A stretch of DNA of 7,128 nucleotides from Bryobacterales bacterium (GTDB taxonomy: Bacteria; Acidobacteriota; Terriglobia; Bryobacterales; Bryobacteraceae), in NCBI GenBank assembly GCA_003517725.1, contig DOZZ01000262.1, forward strand, positions 3,487-10,614, in the 5' to 3' direction. The translations under genes were made by a program, and so were the position numbers. Below the pieces are notes generated by a model, which saw only the letters and a program-made list of their open reading frames with translations, made no database searches and was not told the origin of the DNA. Below, one piece after another: positions 1-5,072 of this stretch (positions are counted from its first letter, which is position 1; every line of letters starts with the position of its first letter).

Positions 1-531
1 ATCGACGATGCGTTTCTGGATCGCTTCGTCATGGTGCGGCCGACCGGCACCGCGGGGCACGCGGCCATCGCGCAGTGGAGCGCGAGCGAAGCGGCACATG
101 CCAAACGCGAGTGGCGGAGGCAATTTCGCGGCGAGGTGATCGAGAAGAACGATAGCGACGTGACCGACGCCGATATCGCGTCGAGCAACTTGGTGCTGTG
201 GGGCGATCCGGCGAGTAACCGCTTGCTGGCGCGCATTGCCGATAAGCTGCCGATCCAGTGGACCGGCGAACGCATCGTAGTGGGCTCGAAGAGCTATCCG
301 GCGGATCGCTGCGCGCTAGTTATGATCTATCCCAATCCGTTGAACCCTGCGAAGTATGTGGTGCTGAACAGTGGAGTAACGTTTCGCGAAGCGGATTACC
401 GCAGTAATGCGTGGCAGGTGGCGAAACTACCGGATTATGCCGTGATCGATACGGCAACGCCGCCGGATGAGGAGCATCCGGGCAAGATTGCGGACGCCGG
501 ATTTTTCGGCGAGGCGTGGGAACTGCCTTAG
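1..531 (+). CDS. C-terminal part of a prolyl-oligopeptidase-family (alpha/beta hydrolase) protein, 5'-truncated
   Basis: The reading frame is open from base 1 and ends at TAG 529-531, leaving 176 residues; the true start lies outside the window. The fragment has features I associate with the C-terminal portion of large secreted prolyl-oligopeptidase-like proteins of Acidobacteria and Planctomycetes. These are an early VRPTG, then WRRQFRGE, the stretch DADIASSNLVLWGDP, the segment YPNPLNPAKYVVLNSG, and a closing LPDYAVID plus GFFGEAWELP. The catalytic serine, aspartate and histidine of the hydrolase are not visible here, so enzymatic activity cannot be judged. The ATG at base 31 is internal and should not be taken as a start, because the frame continues upstream with the same style of sequence (IDDAFLDRFV). 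The family call rests on remembered motif similarity. A terminator-like hairpin begins at the stop codon, which suggests this gene ends its transcription unit. Confidence 0.7.
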   Translation: MDDAFLDRFVMVRPTGTAGHAAIAQWSASEAAHAKREWRRQFRGEVIEKNDSDVTDADIASSNLVLWGDPASNRLLARIADKLPIQWTGERIVVGSKSYPADRCALVMIYPNPLNPAKYVVLNSGVTFREADYRSNAWQVAKLPDYAVIDTATPPDEEHPGKIADAGFFGEAWELP

Positions 532-559
532 CCGCTGCGTGTTTTCCGCGCGGCTCTTT
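530..559 (+). terminator. Terminator-like hairpin at the stop codon of the peptidase-like gene
   Basis: Bases 530-539 (AGCCGCTGCG) pair with 547-555 (CGCGCGGCT) as nine base pairs with one bulged T at 536. The loop is seven bases (540-546). The stem is followed by CTTT, a weak U-tract. The left arm starts inside the TAG stop codon. The stem is GC-rich, but the short U-run makes it a weak Rho-independent terminator at best. It lies immediately before the purH -10-like hexamer, so it could insulate purH from upstream transcription. Confidence 0.45.
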
Positions 560-564
560 ACAAT
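559..564 (+). promoter_or_regulatory. -10-like hexamer (TACAAT) for a possible leaderless purH mRNA
   Basis: TACAAT differs from the TATAAT consensus at one position and ends five bases before the purH ATG at 570. Transcription normally begins about 6-7 bases after the -10 element, which would put the first mRNA base at or next to the A of the ATG. No convincing -35 element is seen at 16-18 bp spacing, where a terminator-like hairpin lies. The GAGGA at 565-569 directly touches the ATG and is too close to act as a Shine-Dalgarno sequence. Confidence 0.4.
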
Positions 565-569
565 GAGGA

Positions 570-2099
570 ATGCCACAAATCCGCCGGGCGCTGCTGAGCG
601 TCACCGACAAGACCGGGATTGTTGAATTCGCGCGCCAGTTGCAAGCTCTTTCGATTGAATTGATTTCGACCGGCGGCACCGCCGCGGCTTTGCGCGCTGC
701 CGGCCTTGCCGTTACCGATGTGGCCGAGGTTACGGGCTTTCCCGAGATGCTGGATGGCCGCGTCAAGACCATGCACCCCAAGATCACCGGCGCGATTCTG
801 GCCATGCGGGAGAATGCCGGACATCGCGCATCGGTCGAAGAACACGGCATCGGCCTGATCGACCTGGTAGTGGTGAACCTGTATCAGTTCGACAAAATGG
901 CGGCGCGCGCCGATGCCACGCGCGAAGAGCTGATCGAGCATATCGATATCGGCGGCCCCACCATGATCCGTTCAGCGGCCAAAAATTATCAGGACGTCGG
1001 CGTGGTGGTGGACCCCGCGGACTATGACGCCGTCGCCGGGGAGCTGCGCGTCACGCGCGGCATGCTGAGCCGCGATACCACCTGGCGCCTGGCTCGCAAA
1101 GCGTTTCGGACCACCGCGGCGTACGATCGCGCGATCAGCGCCAAACTTGACGAAGCACCCGACACGCCCGGTCTGCCCGCGGCGCTCGACATCTATGCGG
1201 CCAAGCGCTTCGATCTGCGCTATGGCGAAAATCCGCATCAGTCCGCCGCGCTTTACAGCACGTCGGGCGCGGGCCTGGCCGGCGCGCGGCAGCGGCAGGG
1301 CAAAGAGCTCTCCTACAACAACCTGGTGGATCTGGATGCCGCGTGGCTGCTGGTGCGCGAATTCGACCTGCCGGCCGCGGCCATCATCAAGCACACCAAT
1401 CCGTCGGGCTGCGCCGAGAATGAGAGCCTGGCTGAAGCTTATCGACAGGCTTTGTCGTGCGATCCGGTGTCGGCGTTCGGCGGCGTCATCGGCTTCAACC
1501 GGGAAGTGGATCGCGCCACCGCCGTCGAGGTCGCGCGCACTTTTATCGAGGCCATCGCGGCGCCCGGTTTTTCGAAGGAGGCGCTCGATGTGCTGTCGGC
1601 CAAGAAGAACTTGCGGCTGGTGGAAGTGACGGCCGAGCCCGAAGGCCCGGTGCTCAAGACCATCACCGGCGGCTACCTGGTGCAGACGCCCGACACGCAC
1701 CGCATGGAGCGCGCGGCAATGCAGGTGAAGACGCGGCGCGCGCCGACTGATGAGGAGTGGCGCGCACTGGAGTTCGCCTGGAAGGTGACCAAGCACGTGA
1801 AGTCGAACGCCATCGTCTACGCGCGCGACGGACAGACGCTGGGCATTGGCGCGGGCCAGATGAGCCGCGTGGATTCCGTTCGCCTGGGCGCGGCGAAGGC
1901 GGTGCTGCCGCTATCGGGTTCGGTGGTCGGTTCGGACGCGTTCTTCCCGTTTCCCGATGGCCTCGAAGCCGCGGTGAAGAACGGCGCGACGGCCTTCATC
2001 CAGCCGGGCGGATCGGTGCGCGATGAAGATGTGATTGCCGCGGCCGACAAGCTGGGCGCGGCGATGGTGTTCACCGGAGTGCGGCACTTCCGGCATTAG
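570..2099 (+). CDS. purH: Bifunctional AICAR formyltransferase / IMP cyclohydrolase
   Basis: PurH catalyses the last two steps of de novo purine synthesis in the cytoplasm. It formylates AICAR with 10-formyl-tetrahydrofolate, then closes the ring to IMP. The 509 residues fit the usual full-length family size of about 510-530. The N-terminal IMP cyclohydrolase (MGS-like) domain, roughly residues 1-145, shows SVTDKTG (10-16), STGGTA (33-38), GFPEMLDGRVKT (56-67), IDIGGP (125-130) and RSAAKN (134-139). The C-terminal formyltransferase domain shows LRYGENPHQSA (216-226), GKELSYNNL (244-252), the catalytic KHTNPSG (274-280, Lys274/His275), DPVSAFGG (298-305), KSNAIV (411-416), GAGQMSRVDS (427-436), DAFFPFPDG (456-464) and IQPGGSVRD (477-485). 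The start is the only one that gives the normal PurH N-terminus. There is no usable Shine-Dalgarno sequence, so translation may be leaderless. The gene stands alone, with no other pur gene in the window. Confidence 0.98.
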   Translation: MPQIRRALLSVTDKTGIVEFARQLQALSIELISTGGTAAALRAAGLAVTDVAEVTGFPEMLDGRVKTMHPKITGAILAMRENAGHRASVEEHGIGLIDLVVVNLYQFDKMAARADATREELIEHIDIGGPTMIRSAAKNYQDVGVVVDPADYDAVAGELRVTRGMLSRDTTWRLARKAFRTTAAYDRAISAKLDEAPDTPGLPAALDIYAAKRFDLRYGENPHQSAALYSTSGAGLAGARQRQGKELSYNNLVDLDAAWLLVREFDLPAAAIIKHTNPSGCAENESLAEAYRQALSCDPVSAFGGVIGFNREVDRATAVEVARTFIEAIAAPGFSKEALDVLSAKKNLRLVEVTAEPEGPVLKTITGGYLVQTPDTHRMERAAMQVKTRRAPTDEEWRALEFAWKVTKHVKSNAIVYARDGQTLGIGAGQMSRVDSVRLGAAKAVLPLSGSVVGSDAFFPFPDGLEAAVKNGATAFIQPGGSVRDEDVIAAADKLGAAMVFTGVRHFRH

Positions 2100-3413
2100 T
2101 TACCAGCGCGGCAGCACGCGCTCCCACGCCGGGTCTACGTGCCGCCGCATCTCGGCGGCATCGTCGCGCTTGCGGTACTCGAGCCCGGCATAACGCTCTT
2201 TGCCGCGCTCCAATTGGTCCCGGTCGATCTCGACACCCAGCCCCGGCTTATCCGGAATGCGTACGCTGCCGTCTTCAAAGCGAATGCGTCCGCCTTCCAC
2301 AATCTCGTCGCGATCCGTCTGCCACGGATAGTGCGTGTCGCAGGCGTACGTTAGATTGGCGCAGGCCGCGGCCGCGTGGGTCATGGCCATCAGGCTCAGC
2401 CCCAGGTGATTGTTCGAGTGCATCGACATGCCGCGCCCCAGCAGCCCGCACACATGCGACAGATGCTGCATCTGCCGCAGGCCGCCCCAGTAGTGCGGAT
2501 CCGAGAGCACGATCTGCACTGCTTCGGTATCGCGCGCCGTGACCACGTCCGCGAAATTGGTGACCGCCACGTTGCTTGCCAGCAACACGTCTTGCTCCAG
2601 CAGTTGCCGCCGTACTTCCGCCATGCCTTCGAGCGTGGGGCACGGATCTTCCAGATAGCCGCCGTTGGAAAGCTCCTGGCGCAGCGCTTTGCCGACGCGC
2701 ACGGAGGTCTCGACCGACCACGCGCAGTTCGGATCGATGCGCAGCGGATACGCCTCGCCAAACTCCTGCCGCAGCGCGCGAATGCTGTCGATCTCGACAT
2801 CCGGCGGCAGCACGCCGCCCTTCAGCTTGATCTCGCGAAAGCCATACTGCGCGATCATTTGCCGCGCCTCGCGCACGCACGCCGCCGCGCTCAGCACCTC
2901 GCCATATTCGTCATCGCGCGCGTCCGCGCCCAGCCCCCCGCCCCCTGCGTCTTTGTAGAACAGGTACGCCGAAAACGGCACGGCATCGCGCACGCGTCCG
3001 CCGATCACATCGCAGACCGGCTGCTGCGTCGCTTTGCCGATAATGTCGAGGCACGCAATCTCGATGGCCGCGAAGGTCCGCAGTCCTTCATCCAGCGGAT
3101 TCTCGCCCGGCACCAGATACGTCTGCGAGCGGCCGCCCCGCACCTCGTCCGCGATGGGCGCGACGGAGTTGGTCAGCGCCGAGAACAGCTCGGCCAGACG
3201 AAACGGGTTCATGCCCTCGATCTGGGGCCGCAGCGCTTCGAGCGCCGCTAGCGGCTTCTCGCCGCCGTAGGTTTCGCTCCATCCCGTGATGCCGTCATCG
3301 GTCCGCAACTCAACGATGGTACGCAGCGCATACGGCGCGTGTCGTCCGTAGGAACTGCGCAGCGGACCATCGGCAATTGCGATGGAATGCAGGGCAAACG
3401 AAGAAATTTTCAA
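2100..3413 (-). CDS. Enolase-superfamily acid-sugar dehydratase, glucarate dehydratase-like
   Basis: The 437-residue protein resembles glucarate dehydratase (GudD/GlucD), which dehydrates D-glucarate or L-idarate to 5-keto-4-deoxyglucarate in aldaric acid catabolism. An enolase N-terminal capping domain (about 1-130) precedes a TIM-type barrel. Barrel residues are all present: KLK at 196-198 for the catalytic lysines, metal ligands Asp227 (IDPN), Glu255 (YLEDPC) and Asn281 (ASN), Asp305 (LSDPHYW), and the catalytic His332 in MHSNNH. DTHYPWQ (359-365) and KPGLGVEID (389-397) are further GlucD-style motifs. Translation starts at TTG 3411-3413; GAGGG at 3419-3423 is a good Shine-Dalgarno five bases upstream, and an in-frame stop lies shortly further up. 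The stop codon abuts the purH stop with no spacer. No partner genes such as a transporter, keto-deoxyglucarate dehydratase/aldolase or regulator lie nearby, so the exact substrate (glucarate, galactarate or another acid sugar) is open. A glycine-rich loop (157-160) sits before the barrel lysines. Confidence 0.88.
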   Translation of the reverse strand: MKISSFALHSIAIADGPLRSSYGRHAPYALRTIVELRTDDGITGWSETYGGEKPLAALEALRPQIEGMNPFRLAELFSALTNSVAPIADEVRGGRSQTYLVPGENPLDEGLRTFAAIEIACLDIIGKATQQPVCDVIGGRVRDAVPFSAYLFYKDAGGGGLGADARDDEYGEVLSAAACVREARQMIAQYGFREIKLKGGVLPPDVEIDSIRALRQEFGEAYPLRIDPNCAWSVETSVRVGKALRQELSNGGYLEDPCPTLEGMAEVRRQLLEQDVLLASNVAVTNFADVVTARDTEAVQIVLSDPHYWGGLRQMQHLSHVCGLLGRGMSMHSNNHLGLSLMAMTHAAAACANLTYACDTHYPWQTDRDEIVEGGRIRFEDGSVRIPDKPGLGVEIDRDQLERGKERYAGLEYRKRDDAAEMRRHVDPAWERVLPRW

Positions 3414-3418
3414 GATGG

Positions 3419-3423
3419 CCCTC
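3419..3423 (-). promoter_or_regulatory. Shine-Dalgarno (GAGGG) that fixes the TTG start of the dehydratase
   Basis: Read on the minus strand, GAGGG is followed by five bases (CCATC) and then TTG at 3413. No ATG or GTG lies between this site and the upstream in-frame TAG, so the TTG is the only reasonable start. It yields MKISSFALHS, which looks like a normal N-terminus for the enolase family. Confidence 0.65.
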
Positions 3424-3443
3424 GGCGTGCTCTAGTTAGCGTC

Positions 3444-3450
3444 GGAAAGG
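3444..3450 (+). promoter_or_regulatory. Shine-Dalgarno (GGAAAGG) for the 40-residue small protein
   Basis: GGAAAGG lies nine bases before the ATG at 3460, an acceptable though slightly long spacing. It is one of two reasons, with the hydrophobic composition of the product, to treat the short frame as a gene. Confidence 0.45.
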
Positions 3451-3459
3451 CGGTAGAAA

Positions 3460-3582
3460 ATGGAACCAGTCATCTTAGGCGCGACGCTCTGTGGCAGCAT
3501 GGTTACCGCGTTCCTGCTGCAGCGCGCGTTGTTATCCGCGTGCTTCAAATCGCTGGCGCGCGCCTCTCAAAACCGCGGTTAA
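3460..3582 (+). CDS. Small putative membrane protein, 40 residues
   Basis: This short frame runs from ATG 3460 to TAA 3580-3582 in a region with no other plus-strand gene. The product, beginning MEPVILGATLCGSMVTAF, is mostly hydrophobic over residues 3-29, with small residues (G, A, S) and two cysteines (11 and 28). It ends in a polar, positively charged tail (residues 30-40, Lys30, Arg34, Arg39). This fits a single-pass membrane micropeptide with its charged C-terminus in the cytoplasm. A purine-rich Shine-Dalgarno, GGAAAGG, lies nine bases upstream. It is divergent from the dehydratase (46 bp between the two starts) and convergent with the next small gene (9 bp between stops). I do not recognise a named family and assign no function. 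The alternative is a chance frame, as at 41 codons length alone proves nothing. Confidence 0.5.
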   Translation: MEPVILGATLCGSMVTAFLLQRALLSACFKSLARASQNRG

Positions 3583-3591
3583 AGAAGCGGA

Positions 3592-3729
3592 CTAACGGCG
3601 CGAGCCGCGCGTCACGTTCTTCAACTTCGCCTGGCGCGACTTCATCTTCTTACGCTTGGGCTTCGAGATAATAAACGTACCGCTACCCTGATACTCGGCT
3701 TTATACAATTTTTCGGTGGACTCTGCCAA
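3592..3729 (-). CDS. Small, highly basic hypothetical protein, 45 residues, TTG start
   Basis: The minus-strand frame starts at TTG 3727-3729 and stops at TAG 3592-3594. A textbook Shine-Dalgarno, GAGGAG, sits at 3737-3742, seven bases from the start, and an extended -10 promoter lies further upstream. The N-terminal half (MAESTEKLYKAEYQGSGTF) is mixed and could form a short strand or turn region. Residues 23-45 are extremely basic and include KPKRKKMKSRQAKLKN and a terminal RGSRR, with about 12 Lys/Arg and no acidic residue. Such a tail is typical of RNA-, ribosome- or DNA-binding micro-proteins. The good promoter and ribosome-binding site, and codon use that includes AAA and TTG among GC-ending codons, support real expression. 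I do not recognise the family. A ribosome-associated or nucleoid role is an inference from charge only. It is divergent from the HExxH gene, sharing a 62-bp region. Confidence 0.65.
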   Translation of the reverse strand: MAESTEKLYKAEYQGSGTFIISKPKRKKMKSRQAKLKNVTRGSRR

Positions 3730-3736
3730 AACAACG

Positions 3737-3742
3737 CTCCTC
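3737..3742 (-). promoter_or_regulatory. Shine-Dalgarno (GAGGAG) of the 45-residue basic protein
   Basis: GAGGAG on the minus strand is followed by seven bases and the TTG start at 3729. It is the strongest ribosome-binding site in the window and decides the TTG start for a gene that length-based callers would miss. Confidence 0.65.
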
Positions 3743-3763
3743 AAATAACGAACTGAAGCTTCT

Positions 3764-3772
3764 AGTGTAGCA
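3764..3772 (-). promoter_or_regulatory. Extended -10 promoter element (TGCTACACT) for the small basic protein
   Basis: On the minus strand the sequence reads TGC followed by TACACT, an extended -10 motif (TGn plus a hexamer with four of six consensus bases). Transcription would begin near 3757, giving a leader of about 28 bases that contains the GAGGAG ribosome-binding site. A clear -35 is absent, which the TGn extension can compensate for. The element lies within 7 bp of the oppositely directed -10-like hexamer of the HExxH gene. Confidence 0.45.
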
Positions 3773-3778
3773 GCGCGC

Positions 3779-3784
3779 TATTCT
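3779..3784 (+). promoter_or_regulatory. -10-like hexamer (TATTCT) for a possible leaderless HExxH-protein mRNA
   Basis: TATTCT matches TATAAT at four of six positions and ends seven bases before the ATG at 3792. No Shine-Dalgarno is present in the intervening ATCCCGC. This is the geometry of a leaderless transcript. The -35 position shows no good match. Confidence 0.35.
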
Positions 3785-3791
3785 ATCCCGC

Positions 3792-4985
3792 ATGACACGG
3801 TTAGCCGCTGCCCTTATCTTTTCGCTGTACGCAGCGGCCCAACCCCCGCCCACTCTACCCACCCAGCTCGAGATCGACGCGGCACTCCACGATCTAGCCG
3901 CCGCCAGCGGCTTTCGCATCAAGCACAACGTCGGCTTCCGCTTGATCACGCGCGCCGAGGCCGGCCGCTACTTCGCCGAGCGCATTCAGCAGAGCCTGCG
4001 CCCCAAACAAGTTCGCGCGGAAGAGTTGACCCTGAAAAAATTCGGCTTCGTGCCTGCCGATTTCGATCTGGCCCGCGAAACCGCCAGCCTCATGACGGAA
4101 CAGGCCACCGCGTTCTACGACTACCGCACCCGCCAGCTCTACATCGCCGACTGGACCCCGCCGGCGCTACGCGAAACCGCTTTGCTGCATGAACTGGCGC
4201 ATGCCCTGGCGGACCAGAACTTCTCCATCGGCCACTACCTCGGCAGCGCGCAAAAGGACAGCGAGGCCGCCAGCGCGCGCGAGGCCGTGGTCGAAGGTCA
4301 GGCCACGCTGCTGGCCGCGCAAGTGGAATTCAAACGCCACGGGAAAGTTGAGGACAACACCACGGACGACGCGGCGCCGAGTGGCGCTACCGAGTACCCG
4401 GAGTTCGATCGCGCGCCGCTCTATTTCCGCGAGACGCTGCTGTTTCCGTATCTGCAGGGCTCGCAGTTTATGCGGCAGGTGCTGGCCCGTGAAGGCCGCT
4501 CGGCCTTTCGCGACGTCTTCGAGCAGCCGCCGCAAACCACCCGCCAGATTCTGCAAGTTCAGGCCTATTTCGACCACGAGCGGCCGGCCGATCCCCCGCT
4601 GCCCTCCGCCCCGCATGGCGGCGGCAAGCATAAAGACGTGGTGCAGGGTACGCTCGGCGAGTTGGAGCATAAAATTCTGCTGCAACAATTCGACTCCGCC
4701 GAAACTGCCGATGCGCTGAGCGGGGCCTGGCGCGGATGCCGCTTCAAACTGCTTGAATCCGATGGCCGCACCATGCTGTTGTATGCGTCCGAGTGGGCCA
4801 GCGACACGGACGCGGCGCATTTCTTTGATGCGTACGAGAAGGTGCTCCGCGGCAAATCTAAAAGCCTGCGCCTGGATGCCCGCACCGCCACGCGCATCAG
4901 CGGCCTGGCCGACGACGGCTACTTCGAAGTGGAGCGCAACGGCGCGCGCGTGACGAGCCGCCAGGGCTGGCCCGCCGCATTTTAG
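3792..4985 (+). CDS. Secreted HExxH-motif protein, probable zinc metallopeptidase
   Basis: The 397-residue product starts with a short signal peptide (MTRLAAALIFSLYAAAQ, cleavage likely around residues 16-17), so it is predicted to be exported. A gluzincin-style zinc motif, HELAH (133-137), lies in the hydrophobic context ETALLHELAHALADQNF. The motif supplies His133 and His137 as metal ligands and Glu134 as the general base. REAVVEGQATLLAAQ (163-177) follows; Glu164 or Glu168 could be the third ligand, 26-30 residues after the motif. No other family domain is recognisable to me. The C-terminal half (about 280-390) looks like a substrate-binding or structural region with a repeated acidic/aromatic pattern. 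The substrate is unknown. The start gives a sensible signal peptide directly. There is no Shine-Dalgarno, but a -10-like hexamer sits seven bases upstream. The gene is transcribed alone and faces the amidohydrolase gene across an 87-bp gap. Peptidase activity is inferred from the motif only. Confidence 0.8.
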   Translation: MTRLAAALIFSLYAAAQPPPTLPTQLEIDAALHDLAAASGFRIKHNVGFRLITRAEAGRYFAERIQQSLRPKQVRAEELTLKKFGFVPADFDLARETASLMTEQATAFYDYRTRQLYIADWTPPALRETALLHELAHALADQNFSIGHYLGSAQKDSEAASAREAVVEGQATLLAAQVEFKRHGKVEDNTTDDAAPSGATEYPEFDRAPLYFRETLLFPYLQGSQFMRQVLAREGRSAFRDVFEQPPQTTRQILQVQAYFDHERPADPPLPSAPHGGGKHKDVVQGTLGELEHKILLQQFDSAETADALSGAWRGCRFKLLESDGRTMLLYASEWASDTDAAHFFDAYEKVLRGKSKSLRLDARTATRISGLADDGYFEVERNGARVTSRQGWPAAF

Positions 4986-5000
4986 TGAGCCTCACCCTTC

Positions 5001-5049
5001 GGGTTCATATCAATTTACGCGCGGGTTTCGCGTAAATTGGTGTGGACCC
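5001..5049 (+). repeat. Long stem-loop between two convergent genes (21-bp stem, 7-base loop)
   Basis: Bases 5001-5021 pair with 5029-5049 without interruption around the loop CGGGTTT (5022-5028). The inner eleven pairs are a perfect DNA inverted repeat (CAATTTACGCG / CGCGTAAATTG). The outer ten include three G-T positions (5005/5045, 5008/5042, 5010/5040) that pair as G-U only in plus-strand RNA; in minus-strand RNA they would be A-C mismatches. The structure therefore favours the transcript of the upstream HExxH gene, whose stop lies 15 bases before it. No U-tract follows on either strand, so it is not a standard intrinsic terminator. A 3'-end stabilising or processing hairpin is the simplest reading. 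Confidence 0.75.
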
Positions 5050-5072
5050 AGTCCGCTAAACCTCTGTCCGGG

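Noticed and set aside
972..1796. Minus-strand open frame of 274 codons inside purH
   Set aside because: Antisense shadow of a certain gene, with no motif, no ribosome-binding site and biased Arg/Gly/Ala composition.
2376..3251. Plus-strand open frame of 291 codons opposite the dehydratase gene
   Set aside because: Its composition (rich in H, R, Q, A) is the typical antisense shadow of a GC-rich gene, and the minus-strand frame has all the enolase-family motifs.
4985..4999. GTGAG-C-CTCAC inverted repeat just after the HExxH stop codon
   Set aside because: The loop would be one base, which cannot fold as RNA, and arms of five bases are expected by chance.
5011..5039. The perfect 11-bp inverted repeat as a transcription-factor operator or attachment site
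   Set aside because: It lies between two convergent gene ends, with no promoter, integrase or tRNA nearby. The extended pairing through G-U points to RNA structure instead.
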